This document shows, one piece after another, positions 34,620 to 43,755 of a stretch of 64,000 bases of DNA. How positions within the stretch are numbered: position 1 is the stretch's first letter; each line of letters opens with the position of its first letter. The translations under genes and the position numbers were made by a program. The notes beneath the pieces are model-generated. The model was not told the DNA's origin. It worked only from the letters and a program-made list of their open reading frames with translations, and searched no databases. The stretch is from JBBDYH01 sp040901795 (GTDB lineage: Bacteria; Planctomycetota; Planctomycetia; Pirellulales; JALHPA01): assembly GCA_040901795.1 (NCBI GenBank), contig JBBDYH010000122.1, positions 1-64,000 of the forward strand. The letters run 5' to 3'.

Positions 34620-34794
34620 GAGGGTTCAGGGTTTGGAGTTCAGGGTTCAGAATTTGTCAGCTGCGCGAAAGCGAGGTTTTGAATTGGCTGTCAGCGATCG
34701 GCTATCAGCTTGTCTTTTCAATACGTAAGCTAACGGCTGATCGCTGAACGCTGACAGCGACGCATGCTGAATCCTGAACCCTGAACCCTTAGAT
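34620..34794. repeat. Intergenic gttcaggg/ggttcag repeat words and palindromes
   Basis: agggttcagggtttggagtt (from 34620) is mirrored by ctgaatcctgaaccctgaac near 34768-34790. A ggctgtcagcgatcggctat word and its inverse gctgatcgctgaacgctgac lie in between. The gap holds nothing else recognisable. Confidence 0.65.
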
Positions 34795-36558
34795 ATGACC
34801 AACGCCGAACTTTCCGCTGTCTTTGAGCAGGTGGCCGACCTGTTGGAGTTCCAAGGGGCCAACGCGTTCCGCGTGCGCGCGTATCGCAATGCGGCCAATG
34901 CGATTCGCATGCTGCCTGAGCAGGCGGCGCGCATCGCCGCCGATCCGGATCGCAAGCTGACCGACATCGCCGGCATCGGCAAGGACCTGGCCAACTCGAT
35001 CCTGACGCTCTTGGCCACGCGGCGGCTCCCGTTGCTCGAAGAGCTCCAGGCCCAGATCCCGCATAGCGCCCTGGCGATGCTGCGTATCCCCGGTCTTGGT
35101 CCGAAGAAGGCGGCGACACTGTTCAACGAGCTGAAGATCGCCACGCTCGATCAACTGCGCGCCGCCTGTGAGGCTGGCGACGTACGCAAGCTGAAGGGAT
35201 TCGGCGCGAAGACGGAAGAAACGATCATCGCCGGATTGCCCTTTGCCACCAGCGAAGAGCTGGTCCGGCTCTATTGGGCCGAGGCCGATGTCTTCGCCCA
35301 GCAGCTTCGCGACCACTTGCGTGCATGCCCGAGTATCAAGCAGCTCGAAATCGCCGGCAGCTACCGCCGCGGCAAGGAGACCGTCGGTGACCTCGATATC
35401 CTGGTCGAATCGGCCGATCCGACTGAAGTGACGAATCGACTGGCGGAGTTTCCGTCCATCGAGGCAGTGCTGGGCCGCGGCGACACGAAGATGTCGGTCC
35501 GCCTGGCGACCGGACTGCAAGTGGACCTGCGGATTGTCCCCCGCGAATCGTTCGGCGCGGCGCTCCAGTATTTCACCGGATCGAAGGAGCACAATGTCGT
35601 GCTCCGCGGCCTGGCCAAGGACCGCGGGTTGAGGATCAATGAGTATGGAGTGTTCCGCGTGCCAGCGGACGATGCATCAAATGAACAACCAACAGGGCCG
35701 CTGGCGGGGAAGTACGTCGCCGGCCGAACCGAGGAGGAAGTGTACGGCACTCTCGACTTACCGTTGTTTCCGCCGGAGTTGCGCGAGAACCGCTGGGAAT
35801 TCGAGTGGGCTCGCGCCGGCAAACTGCCGCGGCTCATCGAGTTGGCCGACATGGTCGGCGACCTGCACATGCACACCACCGCCACCGACGGCAAACACAC
35901 ACTCGATGAAATGGCCGCGGCGGCCCAAGAGCGGGGACTGCAGTACATCGCGATTACAGACCACTCGAAGCGCGTCAGCATGGCCAACGGCCTCGATGCA
36001 ACCCGGCTTCGCTGGCAATGGGATGCGATCGACGAGCTGAACGCGAAGCTCAAGGGGTTTCGCGTGCTCAAGGGCGTCGAGGTTGACATCCTCGAGCAAG
36101 GCGGCCTTGATTTGCCTGACGATGTGCTGGCCGAAGCGGATTGGGTGATGGCCAGCATTCATTATGGCCAGAACCAACCCTCGGAGCAGATTACCCGGCG
36201 AATGCTGGGCGCGATCGAAAACCCTCACGTCACGGCGATCTCACACCCCACGGGTCGGATGATCAACAAGCGCAAACCGTACGACGTAGACCTGGAAGTG
36301 GTCTTCGACGCCGCGGTGAAGCACGGCAAGTTCATGGAGCTGAACGCGAACCCGCGCCGGCTCGACTTGAACGACGTCCACTGCGCCGCCGCCAAACGCC
36401 ACGGCATCCCGATCGTAATTTCCACGGATGCGCATAGCATCGGCAACCTGGACCTGATGCGCTACGGCATCCTGCAAGCCCGCCGCGCGGGTTTGACCAA
36501 GGGAGACGTGGTCAATACGCGTGCGTGGGAGCAGGTGCGAGACATGTTGCGGAGGTAA
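34795..36558 (+). CDS. polX: DNA polymerase X family protein with PHP domain
   Basis: The 587-aa protein has an N-terminal 8-kDa-like helix-hairpin-helix domain (ADIAGIGKDLANSIL-type, 35-130), the Pol X palm with the catalytic acidic pair (GSYRRGKETVGDLDILVE, about 188-206) and the third acid (VDLRIV), then a C-terminal PHP phosphoesterase/exonuclease domain from about 355 (GDLHMHTTATDGKHTLDE, ITDHS). PolX acts in base-excision repair, with PHP giving 3'-5' exonuclease or phosphatase activity. Confidence 0.94.
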   Translation: MTNAELSAVFEQVADLLEFQGANAFRVRAYRNAANAIRMLPEQAARIAADPDRKLTDIAGIGKDLANSILTLLATRRLPLLEELQAQIPHSALAMLRIPGLGPKKAATLFNELKIATLDQLRAACEAGDVRKLKGFGAKTEETIIAGLPFATSEELVRLYWAEADVFAQQLRDHLRACPSIKQLEIAGSYRRGKETVGDLDILVESADPTEVTNRLAEFPSIEAVLGRGDTKMSVRLATGLQVDLRIVPRESFGAALQYFTGSKEHNVVLRGLAKDRGLRINEYGVFRVPADDASNEQPTGPLAGKYVAGRTEEEVYGTLDLPLFPPELRENRWEFEWARAGKLPRLIELADMVGDLHMHTTATDGKHTLDEMAAAAQERGLQYIAITDHSKRVSMANGLDATRLRWQWDAIDELNAKLKGFRVLKGVEVDILEQGGLDLPDDVLAEADWVMASIHYGQNQPSEQITRRMLGAIENPHVTAISHPTGRMINKRKPYDVDLEVVFDAAVKHGKFMELNANPRRLDLNDVHCAAAKRHGIPIVISTDAHSIGNLDLMRYGILQARRAGLTKGDVVNTRAWEQVRDMLRR

Positions 36559-36563
36559 TTAGT

Positions 36564-36592
36564 TTGGAACTTTTCGTCGACCGTGCTAGTAT
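36564..36592 (+). promoter_or_regulatory. Candidate sigma-70-like promoter of the DUF433/DUF5615 pair
   Basis: TTGGAA (36564-36569) and TAGTAT (36587-36592) are 17 bases apart, starting just after the polX stop. The next ATG is at 36623, with GGAG 8-9 bases upstream. Both boxes match the consensus at 4 of 6 positions. Confidence 0.4.
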
Positions 36593-36622
36593 TATGGTGA
36601 GCCGCCTTTCGGAGAAAGTATC

Positions 36623-36946
36623 ATGCTACCAGACAGTACGTATCTAGACCGGCATGCTGAAAACGACGTTCGCATTCGAGGAACGCGTGTTGGGATTGAA
36701 CAGCTATTATCGGCGTACAACGACGGTCTCACTGCTGACGAGCTTGCCTTTCAGTATCGAACGGTGACTCTCGAACAGGTACACGGGGTTATCGCTTATT
36801 ACCTCGCCAACAAGGCAGCCGTCGACGAGTACTTGCGCTCGTGGGAGCACGAGTCGGAGGAGCGGCGAGCTGAGTGGGAGCGACAACCGAAGCCCGACGT
36901 CGTACTCCGGCTTCGTAAGATTGCGGCCCAGCGCGCACTGAAGTAA
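36623..36946 (+). CDS. DUF433 family, probable antitoxin
   Basis: The 107-aa product has DUF433 features (VRIRGTRVGIEQLLSAYNDG, LTADELAFQYRTVTLEQVHG, VIAYYLANKAAV). DUF433 is a small winged-helix family usually encoded directly before DUF5615 toxins. The stop overlaps the next start by one base (TAATG), implying coupling. Confidence 0.85.
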   Translation: MLPDSTYLDRHAENDVRIRGTRVGIEQLLSAYNDGLTADELAFQYRTVTLEQVHGVIAYYLANKAAVDEYLRSWEHESEERRAEWERQPKPDVVLRLRKIAAQRALK

Positions 36947-37362
36947 TGGAATGCCGGCTTCTACTTGACGAGTGCGTCCCCTTCGCGCTCTCTCAAGGTC
37001 TTCGTCGACAATGCCCCAACAGGGATATATTGCAGGTGGGCGAACCGGATGCGCCGACTAAGGGAACTCTTGACCCCGATCTGTTGCTTTTCTGTGAAGC
37101 ACAGAAACGGATGTTAGTTAGTGGCGATCGATCGACATTACATGAGCACATTAATCTGCATCGCGCGGCCGGAAATAATTCTTACGGCGTCGCCTTAATC
37201 AGTCGCGGCTACACTTTCGCACGTATCGTTGAAGACTTGGTGTTGATCTTGGAGTGCAGCTCTGCCGACGAATGGGTCAACGATTTGGTGTACTTGCCTT
37301 CGCTGGCGCGCGGTTCACAAGCCACGGTCTACGCCGCGCCGCTCTCGATAAACCGCTCGTAG
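36946..37362 (+). CDS. DUF5615/PIN-like probable toxin
   Basis: The product is 138 aa. It begins ECRLLLDECVPFALSQGLRR, with the acidic DE expected in a PIN-like fold, followed by LVSGDRST. It is the usual partner of DUF433. Activity as an RNase is inferred from the family. Its last 34 bases overlap the 3' end of the convergent ABC exporter gene. Confidence 0.82.
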   Translation: MECRLLLDECVPFALSQGLRRQCPNRDILQVGEPDAPTKGTLDPDLLLFCEAQKRMLVSGDRSTLHEHINLHRAAGNNSYGVALISRGYTFARIVEDLVLILECSSADEWVNDLVYLPSLARGSQATVYAAPLSINRS

Positions 37363-39065
37363 AGCGCTGCATACGCTCCGCCTAGTAACACCAGTTCATC
37401 GTGCGTCCCCTGCTCGACGATCCGCCCCTGATCCAGCACGAGCACCTGGTCGGCATGGCGGATTGTGCTCAGCCGATGTGCGATGACGAAGCTGGTTCGC
37501 CCGGCGAGTAGACGACCTAATGCCTGCTGAACCCGCGCCTCGGTCACCGTGTCGACGCTGCTCGTGGCTTCGTCGAGAATGAGAATTCGCGGGTCGGCCA
37601 CCAGCGCCCGTGCGAAGCAAACGAGCTGCCGCTGCCCGTGCGAGAGATTCCCGCCACGCTCGCCGACCTGAGTCTGGAGCCCGTCGGGCAGCGATTCGAA
37701 TAAGTCCAGGCAGTCCAGCCGGCGAACGGCCTCCCCACAATCCGTGTCGCTAGCGCCGCGGCGGCCCATGCGGATGTTGTCGAGCACCGTGCCTGTGAAG
37801 AGGAAGTTCTGTTGCAATACTAAGGCGAGTTGTCGGCGCAACGAATCGCTCCGCACCTGGGCCAGATCGTAACCATCAATGAGAATCTGCCCGCCCGCCG
37901 GCTGATAGAACTTCGCGAGCAGGTTGATGATTGACGTCTTGCCGCTGCCCGTATGCCCGACCAAGGCGATCGATTCGCCTGCCCGCGCTACGAAGTCAAT
38001 CTCGTGCAGAACGGCACGATCGGGCGTATAGCCGAATGTCACGTCGCGGAATTCGACATCTCCGGCGACTGGCCGCAACTCGATCGCGTCTTCAGCATCG
38101 CGCCATTCGGGCGGCGCATCGAGCAGCTTGAAAACACGCTCGGCCCCGGCCATCGAGGTCAGCGCCTGGTTGTACTGGTTGCCCAGCACTGTGATCGGAC
38201 TGAAGAACATGTTGGCCATGAAGAAAAAGCCGACCAGGTCGCCGACTTGGGTGGGCGCGCTGGGCGCGAGCACATGGTAGCCGCCGACGATCAATAACGC
38301 CGCTACGAACACTTGACTGTTCAGGTCGAGTAGCGGCAAAAACAGACCCTGCGTACGGCTGAAACGAAAATTGTGCTCGGCGTGATCCGTCAACAGCTCG
38401 TGAAACACGCGCGCGTTGGTGTCTTGGCGGACAAACGCCTGCGTGACGCGAATCCCGTTGACGCTCTCGGCCAGCGTCGCCGTCACGCGACTGAACGATT
38501 CGCGCATTTGCCTCAGCGCCACGCTGAGCTTGCGGTGAAAGGCATGATTGATGAGCCACAGCACGGGGGCCAATAGTAGCACCATCAGAAACAGCGTGCG
38601 GTCGTACCAGAGCATAAATGCCGCCGCCACCAGCATGTGTCCCACCTGCACCATGCAGACGAAAAGGACTTCTTGAACGCCGACGCGCACGTCCTCTACA
38701 TCGGAGGTCATCCGACTGATGATGCGACCGAGCTTCGTTTGCTGAAAAAACGTCATCGGCATCCGCTGCAAGTGGGCGAAGATGTCGTTTCGCAAGTCGA
38801 AGACCACCGATTCGCCCAGCTCCAACGCCAGCCGCTGGCGGAAGTGCATGACAAGCTGCGTGGAGAGTGCCAGCGCGACAAAACCTGCCACACCTAGCAA
38901 TGTGCCGCTGCCGTTGCCTTCCGTGATCGGTCCTATGATGATCGCCGCGATGGCCCACGTGAGCGCCGGTAATTGGAACGAACGCATTGCGACCAGCACA
39001 AACAGCCAGTTTCGCGTTCGGGCGTGTGGCCTCGTGTAGCGAAACAGGCGGACGATCAGGCCCAA
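37329..39065 (-). CDS. ABC exporter half-transporter (second subunit)
   Basis: The 578-aa product has a six-helix exporter membrane domain at the N-terminus and an ATPase domain at the C-terminus. Walker A is GHTGSGKTS, Walker B is ILILDEATSSVD with the catalytic Glu, and the signature reads LSHGQ, not LSGGQ. Heterodimeric multidrug exporters often carry this changed signature in the catalytically competent subunit. The gene follows the other half-transporter by about 190 bases on the same strand. The substrate is unknown. Confidence 0.92.
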   Translation of the reverse strand: MGLIVRLFRYTRPHARTRNWLFVLVAMRSFQLPALTWAIAAIIIGPITEGNGSGTLLGVAGFVALALSTQLVMHFRQRLALELGESVVFDLRNDIFAHLQRMPMTFFQQTKLGRIISRMTSDVEDVRVGVQEVLFVCMVQVGHMLVAAAFMLWYDRTLFLMVLLLAPVLWLINHAFHRKLSVALRQMRESFSRVTATLAESVNGIRVTQAFVRQDTNARVFHELLTDHAEHNFRFSRTQGLFLPLLDLNSQVFVAALLIVGGYHVLAPSAPTQVGDLVGFFFMANMFFSPITVLGNQYNQALTSMAGAERVFKLLDAPPEWRDAEDAIELRPVAGDVEFRDVTFGYTPDRAVLHEIDFVARAGESIALVGHTGSGKTSIINLLAKFYQPAGGQILIDGYDLAQVRSDSLRRQLALVLQQNFLFTGTVLDNIRMGRRGASDTDCGEAVRRLDCLDLFESLPDGLQTQVGERGGNLSHGQRQLVCFARALVADPRILILDEATSSVDTVTEARVQQALGRLLAGRTSFVIAHRLSTIRHADQVLVLDQGRIVEQGTHDELVLLGGAYAALYERFIESGAA

Positions 39066-39201
39066 ATCGAGCGGCCGCTGGTCGATCTCTTGCTCGTCGC
39101 GACGCGCGAGCCGAGTGAGCGTACAAGGGGGGGGCTAGGGTTGCTGTGGCCATAGAATTGTGTCTTGATTGTTATGTAGCACGCACACTCCGTTGACGGC
39201 A

Positions 39202-39256
39202 GTGTAGACATCACGCTCCGCGTGATGCATCCTCTCGCGAAGCGAGAGGGCTACAC
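39202..39256. repeat. Nested palindromes between the two ABC genes
   Basis: Outer arms gtgtag/ctacac enclose two hairpins, catcacgctccgcgtgatg and cctctcgcgaagcgagagg. This 55-base element lies in the gap between the two exporter genes. It may stabilise or attenuate the downstream part of the transcript. Confidence 0.75.
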
Positions 39257-39258
39257 TG

Positions 39259-41148
39259 TCAAGCGACTCGGCGGACGATCGCCGGCTCCGTTTCCGTCGT
39301 GGCCGCTTGCAACAGCGCCGAGCGCCGATAGTGCCCCGATTGCCGCATCAGCTCTTCGTGCGTGCCTCGCTGCACGATGCGGCCATGGTCCAACACCAGT
39401 ACCAAATCGGCCCGCCGTAAAGTGCTCAAGCGGTGCGCAATCACAAACGTCGTCCGGCCGCGCATGGCGCTTTCCATCGCGGCCAAGATCTCGTATTCGG
39501 TTTCCGGATCGACCGCCGCCAACGCGTCGTCGAAAATCAGGATCGGCGGCTCCAATAACACAGCTCGGGCGATTGCCAGCCGCTGTCGCTGACCGCCCGA
39601 CAAATTCGAACCATATTCTCCCACGACCGTGTCGTACCCCTGCGGAAGATCCCGAACAAAACCGTCGGCCGCCGCGATACGGGCAGCGCGTTCGATTTGT
39701 TCGGCGTTCGCGTCCGGGTGTCCAAACGCAATGTTGGCCGCCACGGTGTTGCTGAACAAAAAGCTCTCTTGAAACACAATTCCCACGCTCCGGCGCAACT
39801 GGTCGAGATCCAGTTCGCGCAGATCGATGCCGTCGATCGTGATCCGCCCCGCCGTAACGTCGTAGAACCTGGGCAAGAGGTTCACCAAAGTACTTTTGCC
39901 CGCGCCGGTTTCGCCGACGATCGCCACACACTGCCCAGGGCGCGCCGAGAAGTCAATCTCATCGAGCACCCGCTGTCCAGGAGAATAACCAAACGAAACT
40001 CGATCGAAACGCACGTGGCCGAGCAGCTTCACCGGGCGAAGGGCGTTTGGCCCACTTTCCACTTCGACCGGCGCATCGAGGATTTCAAACACGCGCTGAG
40101 CGCCGGTCAAGCTGCTTTGGATGCTGTTGGCAATGTTGGTCACCTGGCCCACGTGGTTGGCGAACTGCGACAACAGGTTGGCAAACACAAACAGGCCAGT
40201 GCCCAGGCTGAGTTGCCCCATAGAGACCAGGTAACCGCCGTAACCGAGCAGCACCACCATATTAAATTGAGTGAGAAAGCCCATCGCCGGCTGAAACAGG
40301 GCAATCCGGCGGAAGATGGTCCATTTCTGCTCCTTCACGCAGCGATTGGCGGCGGCGAACTTCTCAATCTCGTCCGCTTCGCGGCCGCAGCCCTTGACCA
40401 CCTGTACGCCCTGAATGTTTTCAGAGAGGGCGAGCACGAGCCGATCGGTCAGGCGGCTGTTTTCGGCATACGCCGGCTTGACGGACCGCGAAAAGTGAAT
40501 CGCCGCCAGCCACAATATCGGCGTCGTCGCCAGACAGGCCAGTGTCAACGGGGCCTGCATGCTTAACATGTATCCCAAATACACCGCCAGCGAGAGGACC
40601 ACGGTCAGCAGTTGGATGATCACGCCGTCGACAAACATGCGCACCGACTGGACATCACCCGCGACGCGGTTGATGATTGAGCCGCTTGAATTGCCGTCAA
40701 AGAACCGGAAGGTCAGGCGTTGCAATTTGTCGTACACGTCGACGCGAAGCTGCAAGACGATCCGTTGCGTCAACCGCGCCAGCGTCACCGCGGCGCGGTA
40801 ACGGAGCAGGGCGTGCGTTACGGAAGTAGCCAGCGTCGCCGCGGCGATCCAAGCGACTGTGATCAGTGGGGTCCCTTCGATGGGCGGTTGCCAATTGAAC
40901 GGCCACTCCGGCGGTGAGCCCTCCGCCGACACGGCGTGCCGGATGACATCGATTCCTAAGCCAGTGAACCCAAGTGAACCGATCGAAAGCAGCACAAGCG
41001 ACAACTGCTGCATAAGCACGTGCAGGCAGCCGGCGCGGTAACGCCAGGCCAACTGCAACAGACGGCGGACGAGCGCCCAGTTCGTGGGGGAGCGTGCGGC
41101 GGAGCCGCCTAGAGTAGCCGGACGACTTGAGGCGTTCAACTTCGGCAT
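39259..41148 (-). CDS. ABC exporter half-transporter with degenerate ATP site
   Basis: The 629-aa product has the exporter membrane domain, then the ATPase domain with Walker A GETGAGKST, signature LSGGQRQRLAIARA and Walker B reading LIFDDALAAVD. The catalytic Glu position is Asp. In heterodimeric exporters (TM287/288 or BmrC/BmrD type) this subunit contributes the degenerate site. ATG 41148 (MPKLNASS) is preferred. The frame extends further upstream to 41394, but those codons overlap the divergent cls gene and look unconstrained. Confidence 0.9.
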   Translation of the reverse strand: MPKLNASSRPATLGGSAARSPTNWALVRRLLQLAWRYRAGCLHVLMQQLSLVLLSIGSLGFTGLGIDVIRHAVSAEGSPPEWPFNWQPPIEGTPLITVAWIAAATLATSVTHALLRYRAAVTLARLTQRIVLQLRVDVYDKLQRLTFRFFDGNSSGSIINRVAGDVQSVRMFVDGVIIQLLTVVLSLAVYLGYMLSMQAPLTLACLATTPILWLAAIHFSRSVKPAYAENSRLTDRLVLALSENIQGVQVVKGCGREADEIEKFAAANRCVKEQKWTIFRRIALFQPAMGFLTQFNMVVLLGYGGYLVSMGQLSLGTGLFVFANLLSQFANHVGQVTNIANSIQSSLTGAQRVFEILDAPVEVESGPNALRPVKLLGHVRFDRVSFGYSPGQRVLDEIDFSARPGQCVAIVGETGAGKSTLVNLLPRFYDVTAGRITIDGIDLRELDLDQLRRSVGIVFQESFLFSNTVAANIAFGHPDANAEQIERAARIAAADGFVRDLPQGYDTVVGEYGSNLSGGQRQRLAIARAVLLEPPILIFDDALAAVDPETEYEILAAMESAMRGRTTFVIAHRLSTLRRADLVLVLDHGRIVQRGTHEELMRQSGHYRRSALLQAATTETEPAIVRRVA

Positions 41149-41292
41149 CCTTGCCGGGCAGGAAAATCGTGGCGGGCGGATCAGTGCGTGAGGCGAGTAG
41201 AGTATCAGGTTCGCACGACGAGGCCAATGGCAAGCTGGGAGAAACAGGACCTTGGTCTTTGTCCTCGGGCCAAGCATGATCTTAGTAAGAAT

Positions 41293-42765
41293 ATGGATCA
41301 CTTCCTCGCCATCGTGACCGATTTTCTGCGGGACTTTTGGCCACATTTTGTAGCGTCCGCCGTCGTGGCTGTCTCGCTGGTTGCTGCCGCCCATGCCATC
41401 TTGAATAAGCGCGACTCGCGCGCGGCCATCGGTTGGGTCGGCGTCATCTGGTTATCCCCGCCGATCGGCGCGGTGCTCTACTACTTGTTAGGGATCAATC
41501 GCATTCAGCGGCGCGCCAAGCTGCTCCGCGGCGGGCGGGATTTTTACGTGCTGCCGCCGACGCCGCACGCCGTCTCCGATGCGATGTTTCGCGAAAAGCT
41601 CGGAGCCGCGGCCGAGCGATTCAGGCCGCTGGTCTCGCTCGTCGGCGAACTGGCGGAACACCCGCTCGTGTACGGCAACCGCGTTGATCCACTGATTGGA
41701 GGCGATGACGCATTTCCGCCGATGCTGGCGGGAATCGACGGGGCGCAGCGATCCGTTTCGGTGGAGACCTACATCTTCGACAACGACCGCGCTGGAAAGT
41801 TGTTTGCCGAGGCTCTTGGCCGCGCGGTGAAGCGCGGCGTCGAGGTCCGCGTGCTGATCGACAGCGTCGGCTCGCGGTACACGTTTCCCTCGATTGTCCC
41901 CCGTCTACGGCAGCTCGGCGTGCCGGTCGCACGGTTCATGCGGACCTATGTGCCGAAAAGCCTCAAGTACACCAATCTGCGCAGCCACCGCAAGATTCTG
42001 GTCACTGACGGACGCCTGGGTTTCACCGGCGGGTTGAATATTCGCGAAGGCGCTATGCTCGCCGCGGAACCGCGCGCTCCCTTGCACGATACGCATTTCC
42101 GCTTCGCCGGTCCCGTGGTGGCGCACTTGCAAGAAGTATTCGTTGAAGATTGGGCCTTCACCACGGGCGAAGTGTTAAAAGGAGAACTCTGGTTTCCACC
42201 GCTGGACGTAGCCGGCGAGGTCTTCGCGCGCGGCATCTCCAACGGTCCCGACGAGGACATCGGCGAGATGCGCACGACGCTCATTGGGGCGCTCACCTGC
42301 GCCCACGAGCGCGTTGTAATCATGACGCCCTACTTTCTGCCCGACGATGCATTGAGCGAGGCCCTGAACGTTGCGGCGCTGCGCGGCGTGCAGGTCGATA
42401 TCATTCTGCCCGAAGCCAATAACCTGGCACTCGTCAAATGGGCCTCGACCGCCATGCTGTTCCAGGTGCTGGAGCGCGGCTGCCGCGTGTGGCTCTCCGC
42501 GCCGCCGTTCGACCACACCAAGCTAATGCTCGTCGATGATGCTTGGACGCTGTTGGGCTCGGCCAATTGGGATCCCCGCAGCTTGCGTCTGAATTTCGAA
42601 TTCAACGTGGAGTGTTACGACCGCGCGCTGGCGGCGGAGCTCAGTAAGCTGGTGGCGCGGCGGCTTGAAGGCGCGCGGCAGGTCACGCTTGCCGACGTGG
42701 ACGGGCGTTCTCTGCTCGTTAAGCTCCGCGATGGAATTGCGCGGTTATTCTCGCCGTATCTGTAG
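41293..42765 (+). CDS. cls: Cardiolipin synthase-like phospholipase D family protein
   Basis: The 490-aa product has two N-terminal membrane helices (within residues 1-65) and two phospholipase D HKD motifs: HRKILVTD (about residue 231) and HTKLMLVD (about 407), each followed by a GLN/GSANWD-type motif. It transfers phosphatidyl groups to make cardiolipin. ATG 41293 (MDHFLAIV) is chosen because the upstream open extension to 41188 does not resemble the family. The C-terminus (KLRDGIARLFSPYL) is duplicated downstream at 43568-43633. Confidence 0.9.
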   Translation: MDHFLAIVTDFLRDFWPHFVASAVVAVSLVAAAHAILNKRDSRAAIGWVGVIWLSPPIGAVLYYLLGINRIQRRAKLLRGGRDFYVLPPTPHAVSDAMFREKLGAAAERFRPLVSLVGELAEHPLVYGNRVDPLIGGDDAFPPMLAGIDGAQRSVSVETYIFDNDRAGKLFAEALGRAVKRGVEVRVLIDSVGSRYTFPSIVPRLRQLGVPVARFMRTYVPKSLKYTNLRSHRKILVTDGRLGFTGGLNIREGAMLAAEPRAPLHDTHFRFAGPVVAHLQEVFVEDWAFTTGEVLKGELWFPPLDVAGEVFARGISNGPDEDIGEMRTTLIGALTCAHERVVIMTPYFLPDDALSEALNVAALRGVQVDIILPEANNLALVKWASTAMLFQVLERGCRVWLSAPPFDHTKLMLVDDAWTLLGSANWDPRSLRLNFEFNVECYDRALAAELSKLVARRLEGARQVTLADVDGRSLLVKLRDGIARLFSPYL

Positions 42766-42785
42766 CGGCCGGACGATCTCCTTGA

Positions 42786-43463
42786 TTACTGTTTGACCTT
42801 GAGATCGTATTGCCAATCACCGTCTTCGTCGCGCTTGCGGACGAGCTTAAACTGCCTGTTAAGGACAGACGATGCGAGCCAGCCGCGTTGTGGCTCGACG
42901 GAGAGATACCGCCGCGGTCCGCGCCGAAGTATCTTAAAGTCGATCTCGTCTCCTAACGCATCAATGAGCCAGTACTCAGGAATGCCCGCGCGATGATACA
43001 AGACGGGCAGATCGATGAGGTCCTTTCTGCGAGAGCTGCGACTAACGACTTCGACGACAAGGTCCGGTGTGCCTTCGAGCTCGATGTACTCGTCCCGGCC
43101 TTTTCGCCGCACGCGCTTCACTCGCCCAGAGCGCAGGGTCTCGCGCGAGATATAAATGGCTTCGGGGCAGGTCGAGAGGTTGGCTGCCTTGTTCGACAGT
43201 TGGACGCCATCGCCATAAACCGTGCCTGATTGAGCTTTCTTACTGACGCCGTGCAAAGTGTACTGAATGGCAACTTTGACTTTGTTATGCGTTTCAGTCT
43301 CTTCGGTCATGTTAAACAAGATTGCTCCATTCAGAAATGACACGCGCCATTTCTCGGGGAACTCGTCGGACGTCACCCAGGCGCGAAATCCAGATAACTT
43401 GCCGTTCACCTCGGCAGGAATGCGGACTGGAGGATAATCGTCGAGAAGTTGGGCGAGAGACAT
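42786..43463 (-). CDS. Uma2 family (DUF820) nuclease-fold protein
   Basis: In this 225-aa protein, the conserved acidic strand is DLVVEVVSRSSRRKD, followed by YHRAGIPEYWLID, typical of Uma2. It lies between the intact cls gene and a leftover cls-like tail. The role is unknown. The start is ATG 43463 (MSLAQLLDD). Confidence 0.85.
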   Translation of the reverse strand: MSLAQLLDDYPPVRIPAEVNGKLSGFRAWVTSDEFPEKWRVSFLNGAILFNMTEETETHNKVKVAIQYTLHGVSKKAQSGTVYGDGVQLSNKAANLSTCPEAIYISRETLRSGRVKRVRRKGRDEYIELEGTPDLVVEVVSRSSRRKDLIDLPVLYHRAGIPEYWLIDALGDEIDFKILRRGPRRYLSVEPQRGWLASSVLNRQFKLVRKRDEDGDWQYDLKVKQ

Positions 43464-43567
43464 TTGATTACGAAAACGGGCGCGTTATCGCAGGTGCCAC
43501 TTGGAACAGAGCCCTTTCAGTATCATACCCCGGCAAGCAGTTAGTTGCACCGCCGCTTGAGGAACTG

Positions 43568-43633
43568 GATGGCCGCTTCCTGCTTCTGAAGCTGCGTTAC
43601 GGAATCGCCCGGCTGTTTTCGCCGTATTTGTAA
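43568..43633 (+). pseudogene. Remnant of a second cardiolipin synthase C-terminus
   Basis: Bases 43568-43630 encode a 21-residue tail ending LKLRYGIARLFSPYL and stop. It matches the cls tail (LVKLRDGIARLFSPYL) in nearly every residue, with many synonymous differences, so it derives from an older copy. Upstream similarity fades within about 40 bases. It is not a functional gene. Confidence 0.75.
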
Positions 43634-43755
43634 GTGTGCTTACCGGCGCTTTGACTTACTGAGCGACGCGCCGTACGCTGGCGCACGGCAGAAGTGCTAA
43701 CGTCGGGGGCTCGTCCATAAACCCGCGGCCGTTCTTCTTCACAGGAGGATTGCAA

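Noticed and set aside
37931..38297. Open frames antisense to the ABC exporter gene
   Set aside because: The exporter gene's own motifs are clear; these frames are shadows.
41149..41394. Upstream in-frame extension of the ABC gene
   Set aside because: It overlaps the divergent cls gene and shows no exporter features.
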